Shown here: in pieces, positions 1-5,616 of the stretch
Position numbering within the stretch: position 1 is the stretch's first letter
Layout of the letters: the number at the start of each line of letters is the position of its first letter
Assembly: GCA_028717045.1 (NCBI GenBank)
Contig: JAQUON010000067.1
Location: 1-8,276 of the forward strand
Source of the DNA: Candidatus Omnitrophota bacterium
Lineage (GTDB): Bacteria; Omnitrophota; Gorgyraeia; Gygaellales; Profunditerraquicolaceae
DNA length: 8,276 nucleotides
Direction of reading: 5' to 3'
The notes under the pieces: model-generated
Told to the model about the DNA's origin: nothing
Databases searched by the model: none
What the model saw: the letters and a program-made list of their open reading frames with translations, nothing else
Position numbers and translations under genes: made by a program

Positions 1-37
1 ATTTCTTTGTCTCGTGAAGGTTCAAACCTGTATACAT
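1..37 (-). CDS. Start of a tail gene, truncated by the left edge
   Basis: A minus-strand ATG at 35-37 is preceded by an AAGGAGGAG ribosome binding site (42-50), and the frame stays open to the window edge, giving MYTGLNLHETKK. It begins only 11 bases after the stop codon of the tail tube gene, so it is almost certainly the next gene of the same operon. In lambda-like gene order the position after the tube gene belongs to the tail assembly chaperone (gpG/gpGT), which is the likeliest role. Twelve residues are too few to recognise a family, so the function rests on position alone. Confidence 0.72.
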   Translation of the reverse strand, partial: MYTGLNLHETKK

Positions 38-48
38 ACCTCTCCTCC

Positions 49-1191
49 TTATAACTGTACGATTGCCAAATCGTTGTTCTTCTCAAGGCTGCCGTTTGCC
101 TGGTATTGTATCGATACCTGCACAAGACCGTCTTTATCGGATTTATCGATATCGATGATCTGCGCGCGGGGGTGATAGATTCTGAATTTGTTCCCGGACG
201 TGGTGCCGATGGTGATATCAAGGACGAACTCCGTACCGGCGTGGTATTTTGTGCGGAAATCATACGTCGCGGCGGGAACCATTTCCAGGACCAGGGTGCC
301 CGTTATCTTACGGGAAGTGAGTGCATAAGATAGGATCCCTTTTTCATCGGTAGGATCATCGCGCTGTGAGAGCTTGGCGCCGACATCGAATTCCAGGCTC
401 TGCAGCATCGGCTCGTATGAGTCGATAAGCACGACACCGCTCTTAAATGCAGGCGGGTCGGTCTCTTCATACGCGACGCCTTCAAAGAATGTCTCAGCGC
501 TTTGGCCGGCGTCAACGCCGCTAAACTCAAAATCAATTGTGCCAACTGTACCGGGAGTTAGGGCGAGTTTGGCGTTACCGCGGGCGCCTTTTATTTTTTC
601 AAAGTAACCGTCCTGGTTGAAACCGGCGCTTAAGGAAATGATATTCTCAAGAATAGGTTCGTATGCGCGGCCTGCTGATGACGGGGTTGAAGAGGTTGCT
701 GCGGTTGCGCCGGATGTGCCGCCGGTAATGGTCTCGCCGCTCTGAAATGTAGCGGTACCGAGATAGACAAAATAGATAGGCGAGGTCCCTGTGGCGGTAT
801 TAAAAATGACCCGGCCGGTTGCGCCGGATGTGCCGCCGGTAATAGTCTCTCCGTGCTGAAACGGCCCTCCTGTGACTGCGCCAATGGGTATAGACTTAAG
901 CAGTGCAGACGCGAAGCCGCATGCTTTGAGATATTTTATCCAGTCGGGATCTGTCGTGGCGGTACCTGAACCGCGGATCTGTACCTGAAACGATACTGTC
1001 GCGGGGATTTTGCCGATAAGCTGCGGCTGCGCTGAGCCTCCCGTGCGCGCGGGATTGCTTTCATGCTTATCCGGATTGGATTTAAACACGGGGTTAAATA
1101 CGAGCGTCTTTGCGTCTGCGGCTGCCAATGTTTGAAGTGTGCCTTCCTGATCTTCCAGTGCTCCTGATAACTGCCTGCGTTCGGTTAACAT
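49..1191 (-). CDS. Tail tube protein (gpV-like) with duplicated Gly/Thr-rich insert
   Basis: Likely the major tail tube subunit, which stacks in rings to form the tube through which DNA is ejected. The 380-residue protein shows features I associate with phage tube proteins: an N-terminal stretch around residues 58-77 with IGKIPATVSFQVQIRGSG, followed by PDWIKYLKACGF (82-93), and a beta-rich C-terminal half ending in a strand-like VQVSIQYQANGS (357-368). Residues about 109-172 hold two copies of an F-Q-x-G-E-T-I-T-G-G-T-S-G-A-T unit (111-125 and 149-163) that look like an insertion into the tube fold. The ATG at 1189-1191 has an AAGGAGGA site six to seven bases upstream, which fixes the start. 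It follows the tail terminator gene after 31 bases and precedes another tail gene. The call is supported by motif, size and gpV-like position; the exact family is inferred. Confidence 0.82.
   Translation of the reverse strand: MLTERRQLSGALEDQEGTLQTLAAADAKTLVFNPVFKSNPDKHESNPARTGGSAQPQLIGKIPATVSFQVQIRGSGTATTDPDWIKYLKACGFASALLKSIPIGAVTGGPFQHGETITGGTSGATGRVIFNTATGTSPIYFVYLGTATFQSGETITGGTSGATAATSSTPSSAGRAYEPILENIISLSAGFNQDGYFEKIKGARGNAKLALTPGTVGTIDFEFSGVDAGQSAETFFEGVAYEETDPPAFKSGVVLIDSYEPMLQSLEFDVGAKLSQRDDPTDEKGILSYALTSRKITGTLVLEMVPAATYDFRTKYHAGTEFVLDITIGTTSGNKFRIYHPRAQIIDIDKSDKDGLVQVSIQYQANGSLEKNNDLAIVQL
702..747. repeat. Direct repeat copy A inside the tail tube gene
   Basis: This 46-bp stretch matches 816-861 at 42 of 46 positions, and the first 28 bases are identical. 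On the coding strand it encodes the second F-Q-x-G-E-T-I-T-G-G-T-S-G-A-T unit (residues 149-163). The copies are offset by 114 bp, exactly 38 codons, so the duplication keeps the reading frame. Confidence 0.93.
816..861. repeat. Direct repeat copy B inside the tail tube gene
   Basis: Partner of the repeat at 702-747, encoding the first F-Q-x-G-E-T-I-T-G-G-T-S-G-A-T unit (residues 111-125). High identity at the DNA level, including synonymous positions, suggests a fairly recent tandem duplication or gene conversion between the two units. Confidence 0.93.
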
Positions 1192-1222
1192 GTATCCTCC
1201 TTTTTAGGTTGCATGTGAAAGT

Positions 1223-1687
1223 TTATATTCTTAAAGCTGGGTCTGTCTGTTTATGTTTATACAGGACCTCCAGCTCGATCATTAATCCGCAATGAGGTGC
1301 TCCGTCAACTGTTTCGAATGGGGTAATGGCACGGATACTGGTGTTTTCCGCATATCCTCCCCAGGTATAGTTGGCAGCGATGGCCTTCTCAATATCTAAG
1401 AGCAGGCTGTCCAGAACGGTATCGGTATCTGAGGTGTCGTCATCATCCTGCCGGGTCCAGAGATCTATAAAAACGGTTAGTTTAGCGGTTGATTGCGGAA
1501 AAGGATGAGGTTCTTTTTCTTCGCGGCCGGCGCTGATGATAGCACAGGGTACCGTGTTTAAAGAATTGCCTTTTTGCTGCCATCGCTGCACGCTGGCAAG
1601 GTCATTATTATATCCGTTCTCGATGGTGATAAGTGCAAGAGCGGTTTTGAGTGCGGCCAGGATGCTTTCCCGCCGTGAGGTGCTCAT
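1223..1687 (-). CDS. Tail terminator / minor tail protein (gpU-like)
   Basis: Probably the protein that caps the growing tail tube and joins it to the head. The 154-residue product has the layout I expect of phage tail-terminator proteins: an N-terminal helix (RRESILAALKTALALI, 5-20), a TVPCAIISAG strand (45-54), an alternating strand LTVFIDLWTR (70-79), a second long helix (about 90-105), and a final strand MIELEVLYKH (136-145). There is an acidic loop, QDDDDTSDTD, at 80-89. The ATG overlaps the stop of the preceding gpZ-like gene in an ATGA junction (1684-1687), a sign of translational coupling, and an AAGGAGGG site lies about five bases upstream. The call rests on fold pattern, size and position between gpZ-like and tube genes; sequence similarity to lambda gpU itself is not obvious. 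Confidence 0.65.
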   Translation of the reverse strand: MSTSRRESILAALKTALALITIENGYNNDLASVQRWQQKGNSLNTVPCAIISAGREEKEPHPFPQSTAKLTVFIDLWTRQDDDDTSDTDTVLDSLLLDIEKAIAANYTWGGYAENTSIRAITPFETVDGAPHCGLMIELEVLYKHKQTDPALRI

Positions 1688-2355
1688 ACCAGCCCTCCTT
1701 TTTGTAGTGCCTTGCCGATACTTTTATTAAATACCTCCATGCGGTAGCCCTCCATGCGGTCCCAGGTATTGACGAGGCGCAGGCGCGGCTGGATCCTGAT
1801 CTGATTTTTTAAGATAAAAAGCGGCTCGGCGCGTTTGCCCTCTTTTTTCATTAAGAACATTTTGCCGCCTATGGCGCGCATAAAGAGGCCTTCTATTTTG
1901 ATTTTGCTTGGGATATATGCCCGGCGGTAGTTTTCCATGACGGAATATTCCTTGCTAAGGCGGCCTGTGGGGCTTAATGCCCTTCCGATAGGTATTGCCA
2001 TGGCCCCGGATTTAGCGCTGACAGTACCGCCGCGCTCAAGCAGAGCGGCGATTTTTGAACGGGTAAAAATGCCAAGCTGCATATCGAGCACGTCGCCCTT
2101 TCCCGGGTTGCGGTATACGCGGATTTGCCGGCCGATGCCGACTCTTTTGGTAGCAATGAAACGCCGGTCCTTCAGGCCCGTATTGACATATAGGGCTTTA
2201 AAGAAACCCTTGCGAATATGGTCCAGGGCGTCAAGGATCTCGACTTTTAGGTATCCAGGTGCCTGCTGTAAGGCACGGTCAAGGCGGCGGGCATCAATTC
2301 GGATGCCTTCTTTGTCTAAGTATCTGCCTGGGTCTATTTGTTTTTTTTGAGTCAC
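1684..2355 (-). CDS. Minor tail / tail completion protein (gpZ-like)
   Basis: Likely a tail completion or head-tail connector protein of the gpZ type, acting at the tail end that meets the head. The 223-residue protein is basic and carries elements typical of that group: LLERGGTVSAKSGAMAIPIG (residues 105-124) and, near the C-terminus, EPLFILKNQIRIQPRLRL (177-194) followed by NTW. The start is a GTG at 2353-2355, read as methionine. A GGAG motif nine bases upstream overlaps the stop region of the preceding gene, only 12 bases away, and no better ATG is seen near the N-terminus. The 3' end overlaps the next gene by four bases. Position between a connector and a gpU-like gene supports the role. 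Confidence 0.72.
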   Translation of the reverse strand: MTQKKQIDPGRYLDKEGIRIDARRLDRALQQAPGYLKVEILDALDHIRKGFFKALYVNTGLKDRRFIATKRVGIGRQIRVYRNPGKGDVLDMQLGIFTRSKIAALLERGGTVSAKSGAMAIPIGRALSPTGRLSKEYSVMENYRRAYIPSKIKIEGLFMRAIGGKMFLMKKEGKRAEPLFILKNQIRIQPRLRLVNTWDRMEGYRMEVFNKSIGKALQKGGLV

Positions 2356-2367
2356 TATCAGCTGCTC

Positions 2368-2718
2368 CTAATGAGTGATAAGAAGATGCCACATACCTTC
2401 ATCTTGTCCGAGGATATCTGCCACTACCCACGAAACTGACGCATCTCCAATACGTTCCGGCAAGGACACAGTGTCGCCGCCTTTGTTAATCGAGATGACG
2501 CCGTTTTCGGCATCATTGGCGATTAGAATCTCAATTTGATTTACCAGTGTGCGGCCGGAATCTTCGCCGGAAGGGATTAAGCGTTTACGGTCTACGATAG
2601 CGGGGATCTGTTTCGCCGTGCCGCCTTTGGGGGTATATACAATTGTTTCAGCGAATTCGCTGGTGTGTAAAAATGTAAGGACCGCATCGTTATTGAGGCG
2701 TTCTTTAAAATTACTCAT
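2368..2718 (-). CDS. Head-tail joining protein (gpFII-like)
   Basis: Probably a small head-completion protein that forms part of the neck between portal and tail. The 116-residue product begins with a helical segment (MSNFKERLNNDAVLTFL), followed by EFAETIVYTPKGGTAKQIPAIVD (residues 21-43) and INKGGDTVSLPERIG (77-91), and ends in strands (DASVSWVVADILGQDEGMWHLLITH). The G-D-x-V turn and the final W-V-V-x-D-I...G-x-W-x-L-x-I pattern resemble gpFII and related small phage connectors. The ATG at 2716-2718 has an AAGGA site five to six bases upstream, weaker than those of the capsid genes. It is the first gene after the hairpin downstream of the capsid gene. The family call is by pattern and gene order. 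Confidence 0.6.
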   Translation of the reverse strand: MSNFKERLNNDAVLTFLHTSEFAETIVYTPKGGTAKQIPAIVDRKRLIPSGEDSGRTLVNQIEILIANDAENGVISINKGGDTVSLPERIGDASVSWVVADILGQDEGMWHLLITH

Positions 2719-2754
2719 TATGATCCTTGAAGATTTCTTTTAAAATTAAGTAAC

Positions 2755-2780
2755 CCCGGGGGCATATATTCGCCCCCGGG
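2755..2780 (-). terminator. GC-rich hairpin after the capsid gene (leaky terminator or mRNA-stabilising stem)
   Basis: Bases 2755-2763 (cccgggggc) and 2772-2780 (gcccccggg) form a perfect nine-base-pair stem, every pair G-C, closing an eight-base AT-rich loop. On the minus strand it lies 22 bases after the capsid stop codon and is followed by GTTACTTAATTTTAAAAG, which is U-rich but not an uninterrupted U-run. The stem is clear; whether it terminates, attenuates or protects the 3' end of capsid mRNA is inference. The connector gene starts 36 bases beyond it without an obvious promoter, which favours partial read-through. Confidence 0.6.
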
Positions 2781-2802
2781 TAACATTACACTTAACCTAT
2801 AC

Positions 2803-3765
2803 TTAAGCGTCTACCTTCATAAGGTGCGCGAAGCTCGCATCAATGACGAGCTCGTCTACGTTCTGACGCACGCGGAAGACGTCGCTACGGATGTTGTCTT
2901 CGTAATACTGCTCAACCGTAGTATTTTCCGGGCTGTCGCCGACCCACAGCATGGATCTTCCCACGCACGGCTCTTCAAGGGAACCTTCATTAGTTGCGAT
3001 ACGGGCGACCATGGCATAATCATCGCTCCAGATATCGGAACCGCTGAAATCCTTGCCCTTATTAGAGGTATTCTTCACTCCTTTGCCGATCAAGATATAC
3101 TCCACGCCAAAAAGCCCTTTCAAGGCATTGGTGACTGCCTCTTCGGTTGGAATGGTAGTATATTGGATCGCAGCCTTGATCGCAGTATTGCTTAATAAGC
3201 GGATCCTGTTCGTCTCGCTGAAAATCAAGGCATTGGGTTTCATGCCTGTTAAGGCCCGTACCTTTTCTTTTGCTGCCAAAACCTGGCCTATTACGTCGCT
3301 TGCGGCCGCATCCCAGGGAGCAGATGAATTATCGGTGTAGAGTGTTGCGCCGGTCCATGTGGACGTGTTAAATAATGCGGCTGCTATCCTGACCTCCTGA
3401 GCGATTAAAAGCAGGTTCAGGATCTGCTTGGTGCAGGCTAACTCTGCGTCAAAATCTGAAGCATAGAGCGCCCTTTCGCTTTCATCCAGGGCGTTCTCAA
3501 GGCCGTGCTCTTCGCAGGCAAATGACACATCCACAGTGATGACGCCTTCACGGTTGTATCCGCTTCGTTTGGCACGCTTCGTATTCACTGCGCGCGTTAA
3601 GCATTCCCTGGTAATTGCGGGGAATACGCCTTTTTGCACCTGGCTGCGGAAAAGCCTTAAGATCTGAGTGCCGATGAAATCCCCTTCCTGCGCGATGAAT
3701 TCCATCAACGCGACGCCTAAATCAAGGCGTGGGTTTGTCCTGGTTCCAGATTGTTCAATACCCAT
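2803..3765 (-). CDS. Major capsid protein (HK97-fold type)
   Basis: The shell-forming coat protein, judged by sequence pattern and position after protease/scaffold and cement genes. The 320-residue product resembles a coat-protein group with these elements in order: an acidic central segment, EEHGLENALDESE (85-97); a long helix with LLIAQEVRIAAALFNTSTWTG (about 119-139); SAPWDAAASDVIGQVLAAKEKV (148-169); TGMKPNALIFSETNRIRLL (173-191); LKGLFGVEYILIGKGVKNTS (215-234); and a beta-rich C-terminus with W-V-G-D (274-277) and VEQYYEDNIRSDVFRVRQ (284-301). The ATG at 3763-3765 sits behind a very strong AAAAGGAGGAGGGA site, consistent with a high-copy product. No N-terminal scaffold region is seen in this protein; that job appears to belong to the protease gene product. 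HK97 fold is inferred from the family pattern, not from structure. Confidence 0.85.
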   Translation of the reverse strand: MGIEQSGTRTNPRLDLGVALMEFIAQEGDFIGTQILRLFRSQVQKGVFPAITRECLTRAVNTKRAKRSGYNREGVITVDVSFACEEHGLENALDESERALYASDFDAELACTKQILNLLLIAQEVRIAAALFNTSTWTGATLYTDNSSAPWDAAASDVIGQVLAAKEKVRALTGMKPNALIFSETNRIRLLSNTAIKAAIQYTTIPTEEAVTNALKGLFGVEYILIGKGVKNTSNKGKDFSGSDIWSDDYAMVARIATNEGSLEEPCVGRSMLWVGDSPENTTVEQYYEDNIRSDVFRVRQNVDELVIDASFAHLMKVDA

Positions 3766-3773
3766 GTGTATCC

Positions 3774-3804
3774 CTCCTCCTTTTGGTTACAATTGGTTAT
3801 CGTT
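3774..3804. repeat. 31-bp leader repeat, copy 1 (before the capsid gene)
   Basis: Matches 4169-4199 at 28 of 31 positions, the only differences being three central bases (caa against agt). On the coding strand it runs from just after the cement gene's stop triad, through a paired AACC motif, into the AAAAGGAGGAG ribosome binding site of the capsid gene. Confidence 0.9.
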
Positions 3805-4162
3805 AGTCGTCCATTAATGCTTCGATTACCGCCCCATCTCCGGAAGCGGCTTCCAGGCCTTTTCCGAATTTATCCGTACCCGTAGATGAAACTGACACCT
3901 TGCCATCGGCAGCGCCATAGAGAGTCGCGCCGGCGGTAGTCGTTACAGATGCTTCGACTTCGACAGTGCCAGGCGAAGCTCTTTTCAGTTTTACCGCCAC
4001 AGGCTCTCCGGAAGCGGCAGCTTCTAGGGTCACGCCGATGTAATCATCGGCTGCATCGGCATATTCCACCTGCGTACCGTAGCCGCTGCTCAGCTTGACG
4101 CGGCGGGCGCGCGCTAAAGCCTCACCCGCAGTAAAAGTTTTTACTCCATTGTCGGTATACAT
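3803..4162 (-). CDS. Capsid cement/decoration protein (DUF2190-like)
   Basis: Probably a small protein that binds the outside of the expanded capsid and stabilises it, occupying the slot of lambda gpD. The 119-residue acidic product looks like a compact beta barrel rich in Ala, Gly, Thr and Val, with no Cys or Trp. It shows the pattern common to the cement proteins known as DUF2190: YIGVTLEAAASGEPVAVKL (41-59), VEVEASVTTTAGATLYGAADG (67-87) and KFGKGLEAASGDGAVIEAL (98-116). The first and third segments resemble each other (I/F-G-x-x-L-E-A-A...), hinting at internal symmetry. It does not visibly resemble lambda gpD in sequence. The ATG at 4160-4162 follows a strong AAAAGGAGGAG site, matching the high-level synthesis expected for a protein present in capsid-like copy number. 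Confidence 0.7.
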   Translation of the reverse strand: MYTDNGVKTFTAGEALARARRVKLSSGYGTQVEYADAADDYIGVTLEAAASGEPVAVKLKRASPGTVEVEASVTTTAGATLYGAADGKVSVSSTGTDKFGKGLEAASGDGAVIEALMDD

Positions 4163-4168
4163 CTTTCT

Positions 4169-4199
4169 CTCCTCCTTTTGGTTAAGTTTGGTTATCGTT
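4169..4199. repeat. 31-bp leader repeat, copy 2 (before the cement gene)
   Basis: Partner of 3774-3804. It contains the TAA stop of the protease/scaffold gene (4192-4194), the TAACC...TAACC motif pair and the ribosome binding site of the cement gene. Its first five coding-strand bases lie within the last codons and stop of the upstream gene. Confidence 0.9.
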
Positions 4200-4608
4200 T
4201 GTTTTCTTTTGTTCTCTTAGGAGCCGTTGCGCTTAAGGCTTTAGTCATGGAGCATTTATGCTCTGCGGCATACGCCCTGGCTTTTTCAAGATGCGAATCC
4301 GGGGCGTGTGTAAGGTCGCTATCTGGCCCTGGCCCTGGATTGGCAGAAGCTTCCAAATCCTTAACCCTTTTTGCGCGCATAGAAGCAAGGGCGGCATCCA
4401 CGGTATGTCCTTCATCAATTGCTTTTTCAGACAATGCCTCCATGCCCATATCCTTGAACTCTGCGTGCTCTGCTTTGACGATAGTGAGCACTCGCTCCCT
4501 TTCGTTCTTACTGGCCGCTTGCGAAGCTTCGCTCTGCAGGGTTGTGCATAAATCAGGGCGGGCTTCTTGCAACTGTTCCTTGGTTAACGTCTTTAAAGCG
4601 TCTTCCAT
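4192..4608 (-). CDS. Nested in-frame scaffold protein (Nu3-like), predicted
   Basis: An in-frame ATG at 4606-4608 within the protease gene is preceded by AAAGGAGGG with a seven-base spacer, as good as the sites of the capsid and cement genes. Translation from it gives a 138-residue protein beginning MEDALKTLTKEQLQEARPDL. It is highly charged and helix-forming, with Ala/Glu/Lys-rich stretches, a Pro-Gly linker (PGPGPDSD, residues 394-401 of the long form) and a basic C-terminus. In lambda the scaffold Nu3 is made in just this way from an internal start in gene C, and it is needed in many more copies than the protease. The start site is seen directly; separate expression and scaffold function are inferred. 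Confidence 0.55.
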   Translation of the reverse strand: MEDALKTLTKEQLQEARPDLCTTLQSEASQAASKNERERVLTIVKAEHAEFKDMGMEALSEKAIDEGHTVDAALASMRAKRVKDLEASANPGPGPDSDLTHAPDSHLEKARAYAAEHKCSMTKALSATAPKRTKENKR

Positions 4609-5517
4609 AATACGTCCCTCCTTTTGTGGTTTATTGTTCTGGTCATCATCTATATCCACCCGATTCCGCGTATATCGTGTAAGAAACATCAGTGCCTTTT
4701 CTACTGCATCGGGATTATTGAGGAATTTATCTAAAAACTCCGTTGCTTTAGCGGATAATTCCACGCTGGAATTGAAAAATTTCCCAAACATGCCCTGTGT
4801 TGCTGCGGGATCATCCACGACATCGGAAGCATACAATTTGGTAAACCGGACTAGTGCCGGCAGTTCTTTGCCTTGTGCATCCTTTTTTCTTGTGCCGTCT
4901 TTTTCAAGGCGGTACTCGAAGTCTGCGTCAAATACCAACGAAGAACCGAAGGCCTCTGGGTCGGTTTCTGCAAGGTCCATCACGTATGTCGCAAGATCGC
5001 CATTAGGGGTCTTGTATGCGGTTTCATCAATCAATAAATCCGCTCTTACGATATCTTTATCTCTTCGAAAGTTCTGTGCGCGGCCCAAAAAGGTTCCTAA
5101 CGCCTCTCCGCTCATATTGGGATGGCCGAAGCGCGATTTAAGGCCGATTTTGCTCTTATTGCCTAATTCGACTACCTGGTCCAGGGACATATCATCCATT
5201 TCCAAATCCCGGATGTCCTGATCATTCAACTGGCCTTTTGTAATGACTCCATATCCGAAAATGGCGCCTTTGCCTTTTTCATGTTTGAAATTTCTGTCTA
5301 CTCCCTGGGCGGCTTTATCCAGGCCGCGGGCTATGCCCGCGCGCAAAAGTTCTTTGTTTGGCATCGAAGTTCCCTCCTTATTGTTTTGGTGATCATCCCA
5401 AATGCTATGGCACATTGCCACTGCCTGATCGGGATCCCTTCCTTCATCGTCAATCAGCTGCTCAGTGCATCGGTCTATAAAATCTGACTTCTTTTCTCCA
5501 GGCCTTGGCGTCGGCAT
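4192..5517 (-). CDS. Prohead protease with C-terminal scaffold-like region
   Basis: Likely the maturation protease that clears the scaffold inside the prohead, joined to a scaffold-like region as in lambda C/Nu3. The 441-residue product has three parts. Residues 1-51 carry a small conserved-looking module, PGEKKSDFIDRC (6-17) ... AVAMCHSIWDDH (32-43), often found at the N-terminus of phage structural proteins. Residues about 80-245 look like an HK97-family protease, with KSRFGHP (His132, probable catalytic His) and EAFGSSLVF (Ser192/193, probable nucleophile). Residues about 304-441 are charged and helical, ending in a basic KRTKENKR tail. The ATG at 5515-5517 has no visible ribosome binding site, while internal ATGs at codons 52 and 304 each have AAGGAGGG seven bases upstream, so the main product may start at codon 52 (390 residues). 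The protease assignment is by motif; the third catalytic residue is not identified. Confidence 0.77.
   Translation of the reverse strand: MPTPRPGEKKSDFIDRCTEQLIDDEGRDPDQAVAMCHSIWDDHQNNKEGTSMPNKELLRAGIARGLDKAAQGVDRNFKHEKGKGAIFGYGVITKGQLNDQDIRDLEMDDMSLDQVVELGNKSKIGLKSRFGHPNMSGEALGTFLGRAQNFRRDKDIVRADLLIDETAYKTPNGDLATYVMDLAETDPEAFGSSLVFDADFEYRLEKDGTRKKDAQGKELPALVRFTKLYASDVVDDPAATQGMFGKFFNSSVELSAKATEFLDKFLNNPDAVEKALMFLTRYTRNRVDIDDDQNNKPQKEGRIMEDALKTLTKEQLQEARPDLCTTLQSEASQAASKNERERVLTIVKAEHAEFKDMGMEALSEKAIDEGHTVDAALASMRAKRVKDLEASANPGPGPDSDLTHAPDSHLEKARAYAAEHKCSMTKALSATAPKRTKENKR
4616..4624 (-). promoter_or_regulatory. Internal ribosome binding site for the nested scaffold
   Basis: The coding-strand sequence AAAGGAGGG lies seven bases before the ATG at codon 304 of the protease gene. 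Just upstream is AATAAACCACA, similar to the AACC-rich leaders of the cement and capsid genes. Confidence 0.6.
5372..5379 (-). promoter_or_regulatory. Internal ribosome binding site, probable main start of the protease
   Basis: Coding-strand AAGGAGGG lies seven bases before the ATG at 5362-5364 (codon 52, MPNKELLRAG). The upstream ATG at 5515-5517 has only an AT-rich leader without purine-rich complementarity to 16S rRNA, so this internal start is likely used more often. Confidence 0.6.
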
Positions 5518-5519
5518 TG

Positions 5520-5616
5520 TAGTGTGTTATAGAGTATGACCTTTATCGATTTAGGTTTTATAAGCATATTCTGCGGTACAATATGTAGAATGATTGCTTC
5601 ATGGTCGTCATATAAT
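5520..5616 (-). other. Non-coding gap between portal and protease genes
   Basis: A 97-base AT-rich gap, the longest within the head cassette proper. I see no convincing promoter, terminator hairpin or ribosome binding site for the long form of the protease gene. A Lys-rich 64-codon frame crosses it but has no family signature and overlaps both neighbours, so I do not call it a gene. Confidence 0.5.

Noticed and set aside
630..884. A minus-strand frame with repeated Pro-Ala-Ala-His units
   Set aside because: The repetition is the tail tube gene's 46-bp direct repeat read in another frame; no independent start signal or family pattern.
1937..2350. A 137-codon plus-strand frame opposite the gpZ-like gene
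   Set aside because: Its Arg/Pro/Ser-rich composition without motifs is typical of an antisense shadow of a basic protein gene.
4178..5221. A 347-codon plus-strand frame opposite the protease gene
   Set aside because: It is Ser/Leu-rich, shows no domain or ribosome binding site logic, and lies antisense to a gene with clear protease motifs; it is a codon-bias shadow.
5520..5616. Possible promoter in the portal-protease gap
   Set aside because: Only scattered TATAA-like fragments without a properly spaced -35 element; the AT-richness explains them.
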